DNA of 64,000 bases, from NCBI GenBank assembly GCA_964059195.1, contig CAXKWD010000011.1:30053066-30117065 (forward strand). The letters run 5' to 3'. The position numbers were made by a program, and so were the translations under genes. Positions 12,194 through 23,582 of the stretch are shown one piece after another. Positions within the stretch are counted from its first letter, which is position 1; every line of letters starts with the position of its first letter. The notes under the pieces are model-generated. The model was not told the origin of the DNA. It saw nothing but the letters and a program-made list of their open reading frames with translations, and made no database searches. The stretch is from Ectobius pallidus (Eukaryota; Arthropoda; Insecta; Blattodea; Ectobiidae).

Positions 12194-12995
12194 CAGTGAA
12201 ATCTCGATACAACGATTTCGCAGGGACCAGAAAAATATATTGTTGTAGAGAGATATATTGTTATATGGAGAATTTACAAAAAAAATGTTCAAATTTTGGT
12301 AGTATATAGGAAACAACTTCAATAGCTGAAATTCTTTAAGTATTTAGAGAAATAAAGAATGTTATCACAAGAACTGCTATACCGTTCTGTATTCACTCTA
12401 CCCATAAATTATTACACTATGAGCAAACACATTTTACATTGCATTATAGCACAGCACCATGAACAGGATGACTCATTTTCCCCCTGTTTGTAAAAGTCAG
12501 AAATGACAGTCTGTTTAGCTTTTTTATGAACAGGGATACACACAATGCCCTTATTTGATTTGAGGTTCACTAAATGACATTCTGGCACTGATGGAACACT
12601 CGACAGAAAATTCTGCAGAGCCTCGCAAGCACAGAACACATATATAGAGGCAATGGCTTCGAGTACGGTTAAGGTTGGTAGATGCACACGTTCTACCTCC
12701 TCTTCTTCATCTTCCGCCTGCTTGTTTTAGATTTCCTCAATGTTTTCTTCCGTTAGCTCCGGGGAGTTCATGATTTGCACTTTCACAATCTATTTTTATT
12801 CTTGTACCGAGGGAAACGTATTTTACGGGGATTCTAAATGTAATCGTAATGGAGAGACTTATCGTTATTAAGAGTATCGTAAAATCGAGGGGAATTTTAT
12901 ATTATTTTAATGGAAAGAATGCCGGGACCAAAATATTTTAACGTTATAAAGAGTATTATCGTTATATCGGTAATCGTTGTACGGGGATTTCACTG
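12194..12995 (-). mobile_element. Decayed pogo/Tigger-type transposon
   Basis: The inverted ends begin CAGTGAAATC(T/C)C(C)G and share TACAACGAT; TA flanks both ends (12192-12193 and 12996-12997), as for the Tc1/mariner superfamily. CAGTGAAATCTCG ends with runs like ATTATCGTTATAACG are characteristic of Tigger-type elements. The element is 802 bp, so most of the transposase is deleted; the remaining piece (12412-12687) resembles the C-terminal end of such transposases. Confidence 0.75.
12412..12687 (-). pseudogene. Tigger/pogo transposase C-terminal remnant
   Basis: A 91-codon open frame contains TVLEAIASIYVFCACEALQN, then FLSSVP, then KKAKQTVISDFYKQ. The pattern of an EA-x-x-x-I repeat, a 'phenylalanine-leucine' helix and a terminal K-Q-T-x-I-x-D-F box is what Tigger-class transposases carry downstream of the DDE domain. 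No catalytic residues are present; the N-terminal DNA-binding and DDE regions are missing. It is a fossil. Confidence 0.55.
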
Positions 12996-13270
12996 TATCT
13001 CATAAAGTTTGACGAGTCTCATTGTCGGTTGATGAGTTTAACACTAGTTACTTTAAAAACAGCTTCACTGGTATAGAGTCTGGTGACTGTAAGAAGGCAC
13101 ACCATGTGTTCTTATTGTCCATTTTCTTCAAGACATGATGATGATCATATCAGAACTGTGTAGCAGCTAAGATGTTATACTGCACTGTAAAAGATTTTAT
13201 CACACATATTCTGTGACATAGAAATATGATAGTGTAAATAGATTATCAAAGTGAATACTCTTATTTACAG

Positions 13271-13355
13271 GCCACTGGAACCATAACTCTGCGTGAAAGT
13301 TCCAGTCTTCGTTGAATCTGACTTGGAAGAGGTGCTTCGCTTCAACATTACAAAA
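13271..13355 (+). CDS. Candidate exon 2 of the unrecognised host gene, with in-frame stop
   Basis: Acceptor CTCTTATTTACAG ends at 13270 and donor GTAAGCATC begins at 13356. With the phase supplied by 2740-2867 the exon reads one base plus 28 codons and ends in phase 0, matching the next exon. The second half is convincingly coding (LCVKVPVFVESDLEEVLRFN). The fifth codon is TAA, which would stop translation. Either the gene is dying, the base differs from other alleles, or an unseen exon changes the phase. Confidence 0.5.
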
Positions 13356-13580
13356 GTAAGCATCATTCATATTAATGAAAGTAATTTCTTGAAATCATTC
13401 CAACCCATAAGGGAATATAAAAAAGGTGGTTTCTGTTGTTAAGTTTGTAGGTAATCCATGATTGGTTATTTTTCCATGTATTGTATTGGCTGTGGCTGAC
13501 AAAATGTGCAGAAAATTATAGAGTACGAAGACAGTTCCTATCTTTCAAATGCATAGTCTGGTACTAAGTCACACACACAC

Positions 13581-13908
13581 AAAAAACTTGCACAGGGAGT
13601 GGGCTAAACAAAAAACTTGCACATGGAGTGGGCCAAAAAAAAACTTGCACATGGAGTGGGCTAAAAAAACTTGCACAGGGAGTGGGCTAAAAAAACTTGT
13701 ACAGGGAGTAGGCTTAAAAAAACTTGCACAGGGAGTAGGCTAAAAAAACTTGCACAGGGAGTAGGCTAAAAACGTGCACATGGAGTAGGCTAAAAAACTT
13801 GCACAGGGAGTAGGCTTAAAAAACTTGCACAGGGATTAGGCTAAAAAACTTGCACAGGGAGTAGGCTAAAAAAACGTGCACAGGGAGTAGGCTAAAAAAC
13901 TTGCACAT
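13581..13908 (+). repeat. 25-bp minisatellite, about 12 units
   Basis: Tandem units of the form CTTGCACAGGGAGTAGGCT followed by five to nine As. Units vary at CAGGG/CATGG, GTGGG/GTAGG and CTT/CGT, and the variants are ordered: GTGGGC in the first four units, GTAGGC in the rest. It lies in the intron between candidate exons 2 and 3. Confidence 0.95.
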
Positions 13909-14020
13909 CTTTATATTGATTAATATATTGTATGGAGATGATCATATAATATTATTTATTATTTTGTTGGGGTGATGAGAAGATAAAATTAACTCTTTTT
14001 ATTGATGTATATATAGTTGA

Positions 14021-14160
14021 TCCTTTTTTCAAAGGGGTTAGCCTCCTTCGAATTCTGGGTGCATTTTTCATTTTTTTCAAAGGGGTTAGCCTTCTTCAAA
14101 TTCTGGGTGCATGTTTTGAAAGGGGTTAACCTTCTTCGAATTTTGGTTCGAAAAAAGTGA
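14021..14160 (+). repeat. Three-copy tandem repeat, about 50 bp unit
   Basis: AAAGGGGTTAGCCTCCTTCG with a following AATTCTGGGTGCAT is repeated three times with decay (near 14031, 14080 and 14119). Confidence 0.8.
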
Positions 14161-14234
14161 AATTCCGAAAATTAAGATTCCAAAAAAGTAAGTTAAGTGC
14201 AAAGGAGTGGCGAAAATTGCTCATGCTGAGTGGA

Positions 14235-14605
14235 AAAGTATTGTAAGTGCGTGAATTGTAGTGAAAAATATTCTAAGTTTTTTGGCGGGAAAATTTGAAT
14301 TTTCGAAATAACTGGTTTTCTTTTCATCTCATCGCTATGAATAATTGAAAGGCTGAGCAGGAATTGAATTGCAGTGAAAAATATTCTAAGTTTTTTTGCG
14401 GGAAAATTTGAATTTTCGAAATAACTGGTTTTCTTTTCATCTCATCGCTATGAATAATTGAAAGGCTGAGCAGGAATTGAAGTGCGTGAATTGCAGTGAA
14501 AAATATCCTAAGTTTTTTGGCGGGAAAATTTGAATTTTCGAAATAACTGGTTTTCTTTTCATCTTATGGCTATGAATAATTCAAAGGCTTAGTAGTAACT
14601 GGATT
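14235..14605 (+). repeat. Three-copy tandem repeat, 113-122 bp unit
   Basis: GTGAAAAATATTCTAAG starts at 14261, 14374 and 14496 (the third with one change). Each copy continues with GGCGGGAAAATTTGAATTTT and a CTCATCGCTATGAATAATTG segment. Spacing is 113 and 122 bases. The array ends just before the acceptor of candidate exon 3. Confidence 0.95.
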
Positions 14606-14619
14606 TTATTTTATTTCAG

Positions 14620-14678
14620 GTGCTGTGGCTGAAGAAACTGGATGACCTCGGCATTCTTCCAACGGGGATGTACAACAA
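14620..14678 (+). CDS. Candidate exon 3 of the unrecognised host gene
   Basis: Acceptor TTTTATTTTATTTCAG ends at 14619. In phase 0 it reads VLWLKKLDDLGILPTGMYN. A possible donor GTGTGAGC follows at 14679; otherwise the frame stays open into AT-rich sequence. The amphipathic helix-like segment continues naturally from exon 2 (FNITK). I do not recognise the protein family. Confidence 0.5.
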
Positions 14679-14779
14679 GTGTGAGCAAATAAAAATGTAT
14701 TCTTTGTTACGGACACTCTTTTTATTACCAAAAGCAAAAGGCTAAACCTGGTCACTGTTAACAAGGTGTTGGACTTAGG

Positions 14780-15010
14780 GCATGTTTTTCGACTATTTTT
14801 GCCCGGATTTTCGGGGATTTTTCCCGAAAAATTCAGGAAAGTTGAATGATTTCTCCAAAATTTTCAAAATTTTCCAGAAATTCTAGAAAAATCTCGAAAA
14901 TTTTCAGCTTTTTTCCAAGAATTCGGAGGAAATCCTAGGAAGAATCCAAAAATTTTTCGAGATTTCTCCAGAAATTCTAGAAAACTTGAAAAATTTTCAA
15001 GAAATTTTAG
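14780..15010. repeat. Cryptically simple region rich in CCAGAAATTCTAGAAAA words
   Basis: Degenerate repeats and inverted repeats of TTTTC, GAAAATTTTC and AAATTCTAGAAAA fill about 230 bases. It could form many alternative small hairpins. No element ends were identified. Confidence 0.7.
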
Positions 15011-15594
15011 AAGACAAGAGGAGCAGTAGAAAGAGCAATGAATATAACAAGTTTTTTTTTCTACAAAGTTTTTATTTTTTCTACAAACCTTACATACAAC
15101 AAATAATATGAATTTTCAAAATCACTCATTGCATATACTTCACTCTTGGTATACTTTTAAACTAGTTTCAGCACTATCACTACAATTTTCAACAGATATA
15201 CTTCCACTGCACCTGAAGTATAGCTGCTGAAAATTATAGCAATAGCACCAAAACTGGTTAAAGCTTCCAAAACATACATCATGACAATTTACACTGCACT
15301 CACTACCAGCTTCTCAGCTTCTGCACTTCCACCACAAAAATTAGTCCATCCACCATAACATCTTCTTGCACCACCAATATTCATCACTTCCATAAACATA
15401 CACAGCCTGAAATAAAAGAAAATAAAGATTAGATCTTCTACAAATTTTTAATAAGTAATTCTAAACTAAAATTGTTATAAGTTTTATTGGGGGAGGGGTA
15501 CTTTGCAGTAACAGACATACATCAAGCAGATAGCAAAATGGAGACTTCTGAGAATACTTCAAGTTCAGATTTTATTAATTTACCTGCTTTAAGA

Positions 15595-16020
15595 ATTGTT
15601 TGTTTTTAATTTTTTATTTTTAATAAAATTTTATAATCTATATTTCTGAATTATACAGGGTGTGTATGAAAGAATTCCAGGGTTTTCAAGATAATGTTTA
15701 GCATGTGGTTTGAAAGGTTTAATTTTTGAAATGTTTTATTCTGGTTTCTATATATTTAATTTTTTATTTTTAATAAAATTATATAATCTATATTTCTGAA
15801 TTATACAGGGTATCCATGCAAGAATTCAAGGGTTTTCAAGTTAAAAGTGTTTAGCACATGGTTTGAAAGGTATTATTTTTGTTTGTTTTTAATTTTTGAA
15901 ATGTTTTATTCTGGTTTCTATATATTTATTTTTTTATTTTTAATAAAATTATAAAATCTATATTTCTGAATTATACAGGGTATCCATGAAATAATTCCAG
16001 GGTTTGAAAGGTATTATTTT
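15595..16020 (+). repeat. Three-copy tandem repeat, about 160-180 bp unit
   Basis: The block TTATTTTTAATAAAATT followed by TATATTTCTGAATTATACAG and an AATTCCAGGGTTTTCAAG segment recurs near 15640, 15775 and 15945. The embedded ACAGGGTGTNNATGAAAGAATT is reminiscent of insect transposon ends, and a related inverted word (GTGAACACCCTG) lies near 19008. Confidence 0.85.
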
Positions 16021-16189
16021 TACAATTTAGTGCATACATCCAAGCAGTAATCTACCTTTTGCCACATCCTAGCCAGCATAACTGGGGTGACTGCTGTAAA
16101 TCTCACAAGAGTTTACAAGTTGCAAGTTTATTGACAGATTCACATGCACAGCAGGAGTGAATTTGTCTGATGAAACTAGCAAACTCAAG

Positions 16190-16615
16190 CTGGATTTATT
16201 AAGACTATTCCATGAATAAAATGTAAAGGATTATACAAATTAATAAATTACTTTCGTGTTTAGTTACATAATAACAAACAGCTGCCAGATCACAGCATAC
16301 TTTGACCAACCATCCATGAATCTAATCAAGTTACCATGTTGTGGTCAGTTAAGCTAACAGCTGAACAGAATAAAAGCTTCCACCTAATCGAAATTGTGTT
16401 TTTGAACAATGTACATTTATATTATTTCAATTTCCATATTTTAATCTGTTTTCGTGCTGCTTAATGGCAGTATGTGACATGTTAAATAAGGTAAAATCCC
16501 ATCCTCATATTAATAGCAAGCATTTTATAAGATAAACAATCATGATTGGTCAATATTAAACACACAGCATATGAGTGGAATAGTCCATATAAACAACACT
16601 CTACATTTCCCCAGA
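16190..16615 (+). repeat. Diverged interspersed repeat, copy 1 (partner 49845-50415)
   Basis: Shared anchors in the same order with the second copy: AAGACTATTCCATG, ATCGAAATTGTGTTTT, TATTTCAATTTCCA, a (C/T)ATGTGACAT segment, ATTATAAGATAAACAATCATG-like and GATTGGTC. This copy lacks about 100 bases present in the other and has fewer CpGs. No ends or frame recognised. Confidence 0.8.
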
Positions 16616-16789
16616 AGATGTAATCTAAAGGAATGAGATGCAGACTTCTATGAAGGTTGCCAAATCATAAATTACCACTTGGATGTATGCAGTGCCACAA
16701 ATGGGACACTATTTTTCTGTTTTCATGTTATTCAACAGATTCTGCTTTTTTATGGTCAATGATTACCATTTTTGTCTACGGATTTTAAG

Positions 16790-17356
16790 TAGGGATGGGT
16801 AGATACCAGATTTTCTCGATACTGATACATGATTTTTTTCCCTCGATACTCAATACCGTCAACATTTCCAGTTTCAATAAATAGGTACGTTAAAAACAAA
16901 AAATTGAGAGAACTGTGTAATACCAACTAAATTAAGTGTGCATATTTAATGAGACAAAATTTAATATCATCAGCAGGCTATAATTATTTTTAACCTCTGC
17001 ATTAAAACTAAAATTAGTTTTTGAAACGGTCCACTTACAAGTTTTTGTTCAAAAATTACAATGGGGTTTGAACAATCACCTTGCTTGTTGGTTGTTAGGG
17101 TTTGGATTTTAAAAGTCAGAAAGTCTTTATTTATGACTAGGCAAAAGTCACGAGTGGTTTTCTATTTCTCCTTGAAATGGAGAAGTATTTACTATATTTA
17201 GTGGACTACTAAAAGCAGAAAGAGATACCACATTTCCTTAAATTGCAGAATTTATCAAAGTATCGAAAAAGTACTGAGCGAGTTTTCTGAAGTATTGCTC
17301 TATGCCGATACCATGCAAGTATCGAGGTTATCGAAAGTATCGAGGACCCATCCCTA
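16790..17356. mobile_element. Non-autonomous hAT-type element
   Basis: Inverted ends TAGGGATGGGT at 16790-16800 and 17346-17356. The flanking octamers ATTTTAAG and TATTTAAG agree at six of eight positions, consistent with an old 8-bp duplication. Both sub-terminal parts are rich in TCGATAC words. No transposase. Confidence 0.75.
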
Positions 17357-17364
17357 TATTTAAG

Positions 17365-18550
17365 TTATTAATGTAAAATTAAAGGTTAATATTTTATGAG
17401 CATTATATGTAGTATAATAATGCATTATACAACAAGCCTATAATGGCATCGATTGAGATAAGAGTTTCATAATTCTCATACCAGTATCTTAAGATACCAT
17501 TATATGCAAGTTGCATACAACTGTTTTTGTTCAACCATAATTAGCCTAAATGTTTAAATTTTGAGATTTTACATTCACTCAAATAAATGGCCATGCTGAC
17601 CTTCGCGTAACTAGTTTTGGTAGTTCTTGCCTTCTGTGACAGAGGGCAGCTCAGGGCATCCCGTCAATTAACGGATTTTGACAACATGAAATGAATACAT
17701 TTTACTATGATATTCAAACCAACATGAACAGAATTGATTTTATTTTAAATACAATTTGTTTATTATGCATTTTTCAATTGCTACCCTAAAGGTTTCAAGA
17801 TGATTCCATGTTCGATAATAAGCAGCCCAAGAAATTATTATAACTCTCAAAATATTCATCTAAATCACAGTTCTTGTGGGTTTTCAAGGCTGGGAAAATA
17901 AAAAAATAAAAAATGAAGAAAATTAAACACAAAGTGAATTCTAACACAAAATTAAATATATTTACTTCTATTAATTGTTACCGATTAACTATTTATACTG
18001 TGAATACACTGTTCTAGCGACGTTGGCTTTAGTGACAGCAATAACATTTAATTAATATAAGCTACATATTTTTCCCTAGATTATGCCTGCAGCTTGAAAT
18101 AGCATAAAAGTGCTTTTAGGCATTGCTATCTATCAATTACCTCGATTCCTCAAAAGTATCTATATAATTGAGCATTGTAGAAAATACAAGTCAGTACGCA
18201 AGTAATGATCATTTTATAGTACGTTTTCTGCATGTTTTGTGGTACTATTACATAACTAATACCACTATGAGCTGCTTAATTACAAAGAGATGGAGTAGTG
18301 GTAATTTTAGACTGATAGCAATTGAAAGTGCATAATCATGAAAAATAGAAGAAGAAAAAAATGAATGAAATTGATAGTCTGTTAAATGTAGAAAATTGAT
18401 TTCTCTTTTCTTTTCCGACAGTTTCATTTCATGTTCGATGAAATATAAAATGGGAACTGCAAAATTTAGGCTTATTTCACCTAAGAAATGTGTTACTTTG
18501 ATGTTATAAAAAATAGGCAGTATTTCCCTTGATTTTCATATAAGAAAAGT
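17365..18550. other. AT-rich sequence, no supported feature
   Basis: I see no gene, no RNA and no bounded repeat here. Confidence 0.3.
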
Positions 18551-18553
18551 TAC

Positions 18554-18685
18554 CTCAGAATTGCCAACAGCCTCGAGCACTATTTGGATGGACGTGAAGA
18601 CATACGTTGAGGTTCCGTGTTGAAACAACAGCCTCACGATTTGGACAGACTTTAAGACATCTCAAGTTGAAGGAACTGGCAGTAC
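18554..18685 (-). pseudogene. Exon-like module related to 39807-39918
   Basis: On the minus strand an acceptor TTCTTCGGTTTCAG precedes the module and a donor GTAACTTTTC follows it, as at 39807-39918. Both modules share GAGGCTGTTGTTTCAACA and a CAGTTCCTTCA segment. This copy is 132 bases and its equivalent frame has an early TGA, so it is probably a dead duplicate or non-coding exon. Confidence 0.45.
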
Positions 18686-19189
18686 CTGAAACCGAAGAAA
18701 AAAAAAATTACACAAAGGTTTCTACAGAAACATACATTTCCCTGACCACAAGATTCAATGTTTTTGAGATTCTTTGTAAACAAAACAAAACAAAAATCCA
18801 GCCTCCTCCATCCCCTTAACAGAAATAAGAAATAATTAACTCAAGTACTGAAAAGAAAATTGCTTACACAGTCTGGGTTACAACAGAGTGGAGCAAAATG
18901 CATGCCCCTCACATTTCACTCACTGGGGCTAGTTATTTTTCCTGACTATATCATATTTATTTTTTACAAAATTCCCTGACTGATTTCAATTTCCCCTGAC
19001 TTTCCAGAATGTGAACACCCTGCACACTCGCACAATTGTTTCTATCATCAGCACTTACAATACAATTTTTTTGCAGAAATCTCCCAATCCCTAGACATGG
19101 ACAAACTCATTAAAGAACAAATTTGAAAACTATTTAAGCAAGATCTATAAACAGAATTACCCCATATAATATTATCATTTATAGTTGAA

Positions 19190-19510
19190 GGGTACCAGGT
19201 GAATGATCATAGTCCTGGTTTGAAATGCAGCGATTCTTAGTCACATTTTCTAGCTATATTTAGCTTTGTACATGTGTAAAATACCACTATTAAGCAAACT
19301 GAATTCACAAAATATCGCAAAATTTGTTCAATTGTGCAAAATACACCCATATATAAATTGAGAAATGGGCACAAAAATTATATTCAAAATCATAATACTG
19401 TAATTTGTTTTAGAGTGATTATTTTGCTTATTTCTTAAAGCATGCTATCTTTTCTTCCATTTCTATTACTGCAAGAAGTTTCAATACACGTGATCGATTA
19501 TGCTAGCCAG
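19190..19510 (+). mobile_element. Fragment of the non-autonomous hAT family of 22423-23252
   Basis: TTTAGCTTT, the AATTCACAAAATATCGCAAAATTTG segment and GTGATCGATTA line up in order with 22488-22757. Ends are not preserved. Confidence 0.6.
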
Positions 19511-20333
19511 CATTTTTAAACTTTTTTTTTTTGTGACAAGTGGTGTGATAGTGTCGCTGGACATGAATCTGTTGTCCTTTTTTACATATCATGTCATGTT
19601 TTCTAGCAAAAGGTACATCAAAATAATATTTATTGCATATAGCATAAAAAGTACTGAACAAATTAGGGCAAGTTTCGTAATATTTACAGAGAAATAATAT
19701 TTTGAAACAGTCCAAGACATACATAATTCACTATTTTTTCGTGTGCACATGCCAAATAAAATCAGGTAAACTTTCATATAACAAAGTGGCAGATGGAGTT
19801 AAGACAGGGCATCTGAAACATTAGATATCTACTAGATTGCATTAATTCGTTGATAGGCATTTCTGAAATGTCAGATATTATTATCCATTTGATGAAACAC
19901 TCGACAAATTATCGGTAGACAGATCACTAGACATCACATGTAATGTTAGGTAAACAATCAATATAGCGGACATGCGATACATTAATGTTGATATGAGTTT
20001 GTTATTATGTAAGCATTTTATCCTACATGACGTTATTAGCGTGTTGCTGACATGTTAAAAATGAAAAGTAGTAATGTTGCTGGCAATGGTTATTAACTTG
20101 TGTGTTAAATAATTCATAACATGAACAAAGCTGTTTCGTATTATCAGTTAGATGAACTTGGTTATAGCCTAGGCTATGAATGCAGCAATCGTTCACCGGT
20201 AATAATTTCGTTTTTTGTATTTACACTTTTATGAACAACATACAGTAGGGCCTACTGCCTTTTCTACAGCGCAAATATTAATTCATATCATCGTCTTCTT
20301 GTTCGTCACCAAAATCACATCGATAAAGGCCTA

Positions 20334-20525
20334 ATAAAACATCCATATCGGTCCCAAATTTCCACAGAGTCGAATCCAATAAAAATGTGTGTTTAAAATA
20401 TTACCACATTACCTTGTGAGAAGTCACCTGAAGAAGACTCCAAGGGGGAGTTGAAACGTTATGCGTTAATTTTAATTTTAACTTTTATCCACTGACTGGT
20501 AATATTTTAAACACATATTTTATTG
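20334..20525 (+). mobile_element. 192-bp insertion with hairpin arms, flanked by a 12-bp duplication
   Basis: GATAAAGGCCTA occurs at 20322-20333 and 20526-20537 as exact direct repeats. The inserted sequence contains near-perfect inverted arms (about 20376-20408 and 20498-20528; TTTAAAATATTACCA and its complement) around a loop that carries a hammerhead-like core. Short insertions of this kind with hammerhead cores are known from Penelope-like elements and retrozymes; which of these it is cannot be decided here. Confidence 0.6.
20428..20468 (+). ncRNA. Degenerate hammerhead-ribozyme-like core
   Basis: CTGAAGA is followed by a five-pair stem II (ACTCC / GGAGT with loop AAGGG), then TGAAACG, then a short stem III (ACG / CGT) and UU. 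Compared with the consensus (CUGAUGA, stem II, GAAA, stem III, UH) the U of CUGAUGA is A. I could not pair a stem I. Probably an inactive relic of the hammerhead found in Penelope-like elements. Confidence 0.35.
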
Positions 20526-20619
20526 GATAAAGGCCTAGGTCTATACAGAAGCAAATATTCCCTGAAAGATATACAGCGAAACTTTCGAAAAGTTTGATAT
20601 TCAGTTTTGGAAAAATGTA

Positions 20620-21098
20620 TTGGCCCGAATATAAGACTATGTTTTTTCCCTGAAAATGTGCTTTTAAAAATTATACTCTTCTTATACGCGTAGCCTAAGA
20701 CTCAACAACTCTCCATTCATGAATGCTGCTGTACACATGTGTAGCAGGTATCCCCAAGCAAATGACGTGCGACTTTGACCTTGGGTCACTGAACTTTACC
20801 GAACGTAATTTTTCCCGAATTCGTACTTCTGCTTGTACTGCACCAGAACCTTCTGATCCCAACTGCACTGTTACTTGCTTGGCGTCTCTATTCTCTACGT
20901 AAAGCTTTTGTTTGATCACCAGTCATGGCAGACCATGTGGGAAAGAAAGCATCTTCATTGTCTCAAAGTGTAAATAAAGGCAAGAGAAGAAGTTACGACA
21001 TGAACTTCAAAATTCTGTTTTAAGCAAAATGTACTAATAAACTATTTTTTTTTGTAACTACCCTTCAAAAATTCAGGGCCGTCTTATATTCAGGCCAA
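20620..21098 (+). mobile_element. pogo-type MITE with TTGGCC(C/T)GAATATAAGAC ends
   Basis: The 18-bp terminal inverted repeats differ at one position and are flanked by TA on both sides (20618-20619 and 21099-21100). Length 479 bp. The remaining short frame (20925-21023) encodes the start of a pogo-class transposase, so this is an internally deleted derivative of an autonomous element. Confidence 0.8.
20925..21023 (+). pseudogene. pogo-type transposase N-terminal stub
   Basis: A 32-codon frame begins MADHVGKKAS and contains GKRRSYDMNFKILF before a TAA. K/R-x-K/R-S-Y-x-x-x-F-K is the opening of the helix-turn-helix DNA-binding region in pogo-like (POGK-related) transposases. Everything downstream, including the DDE domain, is deleted. 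Not expected to be functional. Confidence 0.5.
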
Positions 21099-22422
21099 TA
21101 TGGTATATTAATTTCATGGATTCGTGAAACGCGTTATGTGTAAGTGAAGCTGAGTGGTAAAATAAAGTTTTTATAATAGATTTTATTCTTTAATTTGATG
21201 AAAGAAAATTAAGATATATGTTACACTTTCTTTGGTGATAAACATTCCTTGATGTTAACCACTTAAGAAACAAGGTACTCAAGAGTTGTTTAAAATAAAA
21301 TAAAAAAATGATAAAAAAAATAATCCTATCAGGAGAAAAAATTCTGAATCTTCCTGCACAAGAAAACATATACTTTTGTAATGTTAAGTAATATTTTGCT
21401 CACCTTAAAACACATTTAAGGGTCATTCTTCAGATTGTTGGGAATTTCGTGTCCCAACCTTGCCAGTCTCGTAAATTAGAAATTTCCTCCCTGTTTACTA
21501 TTCACTCTAATATAATCATTTATGTGGTCAAAATATAAAAAATGTGTATTTTTATTCTGATAGGCTATATTGTAGTATTTAATAGCTTGAAATGTTGAAA
21601 GGAACTACAAATCACCCATGAAACCAATGTCCCAACTCAAAATACTGCATCTATGAAAGCTAAGATATTGATCGAGAAGAATACAAAAAATTTGCAAATA
21701 CAGTAACTGCAGAAGGTATGCTTAGTCTCATTGATGATATTACAATAACCACTTTAATCTTATTTTGAGTTATTTATTTTTATTTAAGCGTATAACCGAG
21801 TGTCCTTGCATGATGCCAGTCAACACCGTAACTCACGTAGAAATTAAATTTTCGCCAACTATGCTATAGCGGCATTACCTAAACCGATGAGTTAAGTTGG
21901 CAACCACAAAAATATTGCTTATGAGATTGTAGGAAATATACAAGCAAAAAACCAGATTACTAAGGAAGTACCTTAATTGTATATCAACATTGTAACATTG
22001 TAACGTCAACTTCGAAAACTGATGAACAAAAAAAATGTCCACCTGTCAACACGAGGAAATTTGTTACGGTGGTGACTTCATTGGATTGCATACTGGTATT
22101 ATGTTTAATTTAATTTTAATTTAGATTACATATTATATAAGCTGCGATATCCGAAGCGATTCATTCAATCTACACTAAACAATGAAGCAAAAGATAAATA
22201 CTAGCGATTATGGTCAATTTTCCAGCTAAGATTATTGTAAAATGTACATTAAACTTTAATGTGGGTAGCCTATATTTCATGTTAAACACTCCTTACGTAT
22301 TTATGTGCCAGTATTAATTCAAGGATTTATACCAGTTTATTGTAGCTTGAAGGTGGTTTCGGTGAGCATGTGTCATAAGTTATAACCTACATGTTCAATG
22401 AATCATATACAAACATCATTAA

Positions 22423-23252
22423 TAGGGGCCGTATTTTTTGGTAACAACGATAAGCGTGAAATTTTATAAAACAACCTCCCTTAGTTATATTTAGCTTTTA
22501 TATGCTTAAAATATCAATATGAACCAAATTGAATCCACGAAATATCGCGAAATTTACTAGATTCCGCGAAATGTGTCTATAAGCGTGAAATATGCCCCTT
22601 CTGTCCGTAAAGTGAGAAATGAGCACGAAAATGTCCCTTAAAATCACAATATTGTGTTTTGGTGTACTGTATGTTTTATTTCTTAGCAGCACGCTTGTTT
22701 CTGCTGTTTCTGTGGCTGTCGAAGATTTACAGATATATTGATATTTGTGATCGATTACAAAGATTGCAAAATTTACGCAAAGATTGTCTGTGACCTGGTT
22801 TGTACTGTTGAGTATTCTCCTTTCCAGCTATGTCTTTGCCAAGTTAGCGATGTCTATGATCAATTACAGCAGAAGAGTGTAGAATGTCTGTTACTTGTAT
22901 TTAACAGATTTCGCCTTTTATCCACACTTCTGGCACTTCTGTTTGGAAATGGCTATCTGATGGTGTTTAGTAGAAATTACGACAATATTTCTAGTCGTTA
23001 TATTTGAACATTAACTCTAATCATGCTTAAATCAAAAGTTACTTCAGTTCATACAAGGGCAGAAGATCATGGAAATGAGGGGGGAGGGGGTGTTAGTTCA
23101 TGTAAATAAAAAACCAAAGTTTATCATTGCGCAATGTCTTCAATGTAGTATAAGTAATTTATTTCATGAAATACGTATAAGTATTTCACCGAAATAGAGG
23201 GAAGTTAACACCAAAATCAGCCATTTTATTTCACCAATAAATCAGGGCCCTA
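22423..23252 (+). mobile_element. Non-autonomous hAT-type element with perfect 8-bp duplication
   Basis: ATCATTAA flanks both ends (22415-22422 and 23253-23260). The ends TAGGGGCC and GGCCCTA are inverted, and GTATTTTTTGGTAA next to the left end is partly mirrored at the right. Length 830 bp. Short frames inside (for example 22738-23007) have no recognisable domain. Two diverged relatives lie at 6950-7434 and 19190-19510. Confidence 0.8.
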
Positions 23253-23582
23253 ATCATTAATTACCAGTGAATTCTGTGAAATTAGCATATATTTTTAAGC
23301 ATTTATTATGTGATTATAAACGACTGTATAATGGTGAACCTAATTACTTAGATAAATTCCATTGTTTCTAGCTTTCGTCAAGAAGGGGGAACGTGTGAAA
23401 GTGCCCTGAAGCATTTTGATTGGCTCTCGAGGACATACGACAATATTCAGTATTACAGAAGGCTGTGGTAATTGTTTTAACTCGAAATTATCATTTGTCA
23501 GTTTATCTGTATAATGTAAAGTAATGCCAGAGCAAAAGTTATACAACTTAAAATACAAGTTAATGATATTGTATTAGTATTA

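Noticed and set aside
13549..13743. Open frame with repeated W-A-K-x-T-C units
   Set aside because: It is the translation of the 25-bp minisatellite.
13581..13908. CRISPR-like array
   Set aside because: Units are directly adjacent with no unique spacers and the genome is eukaryotic.
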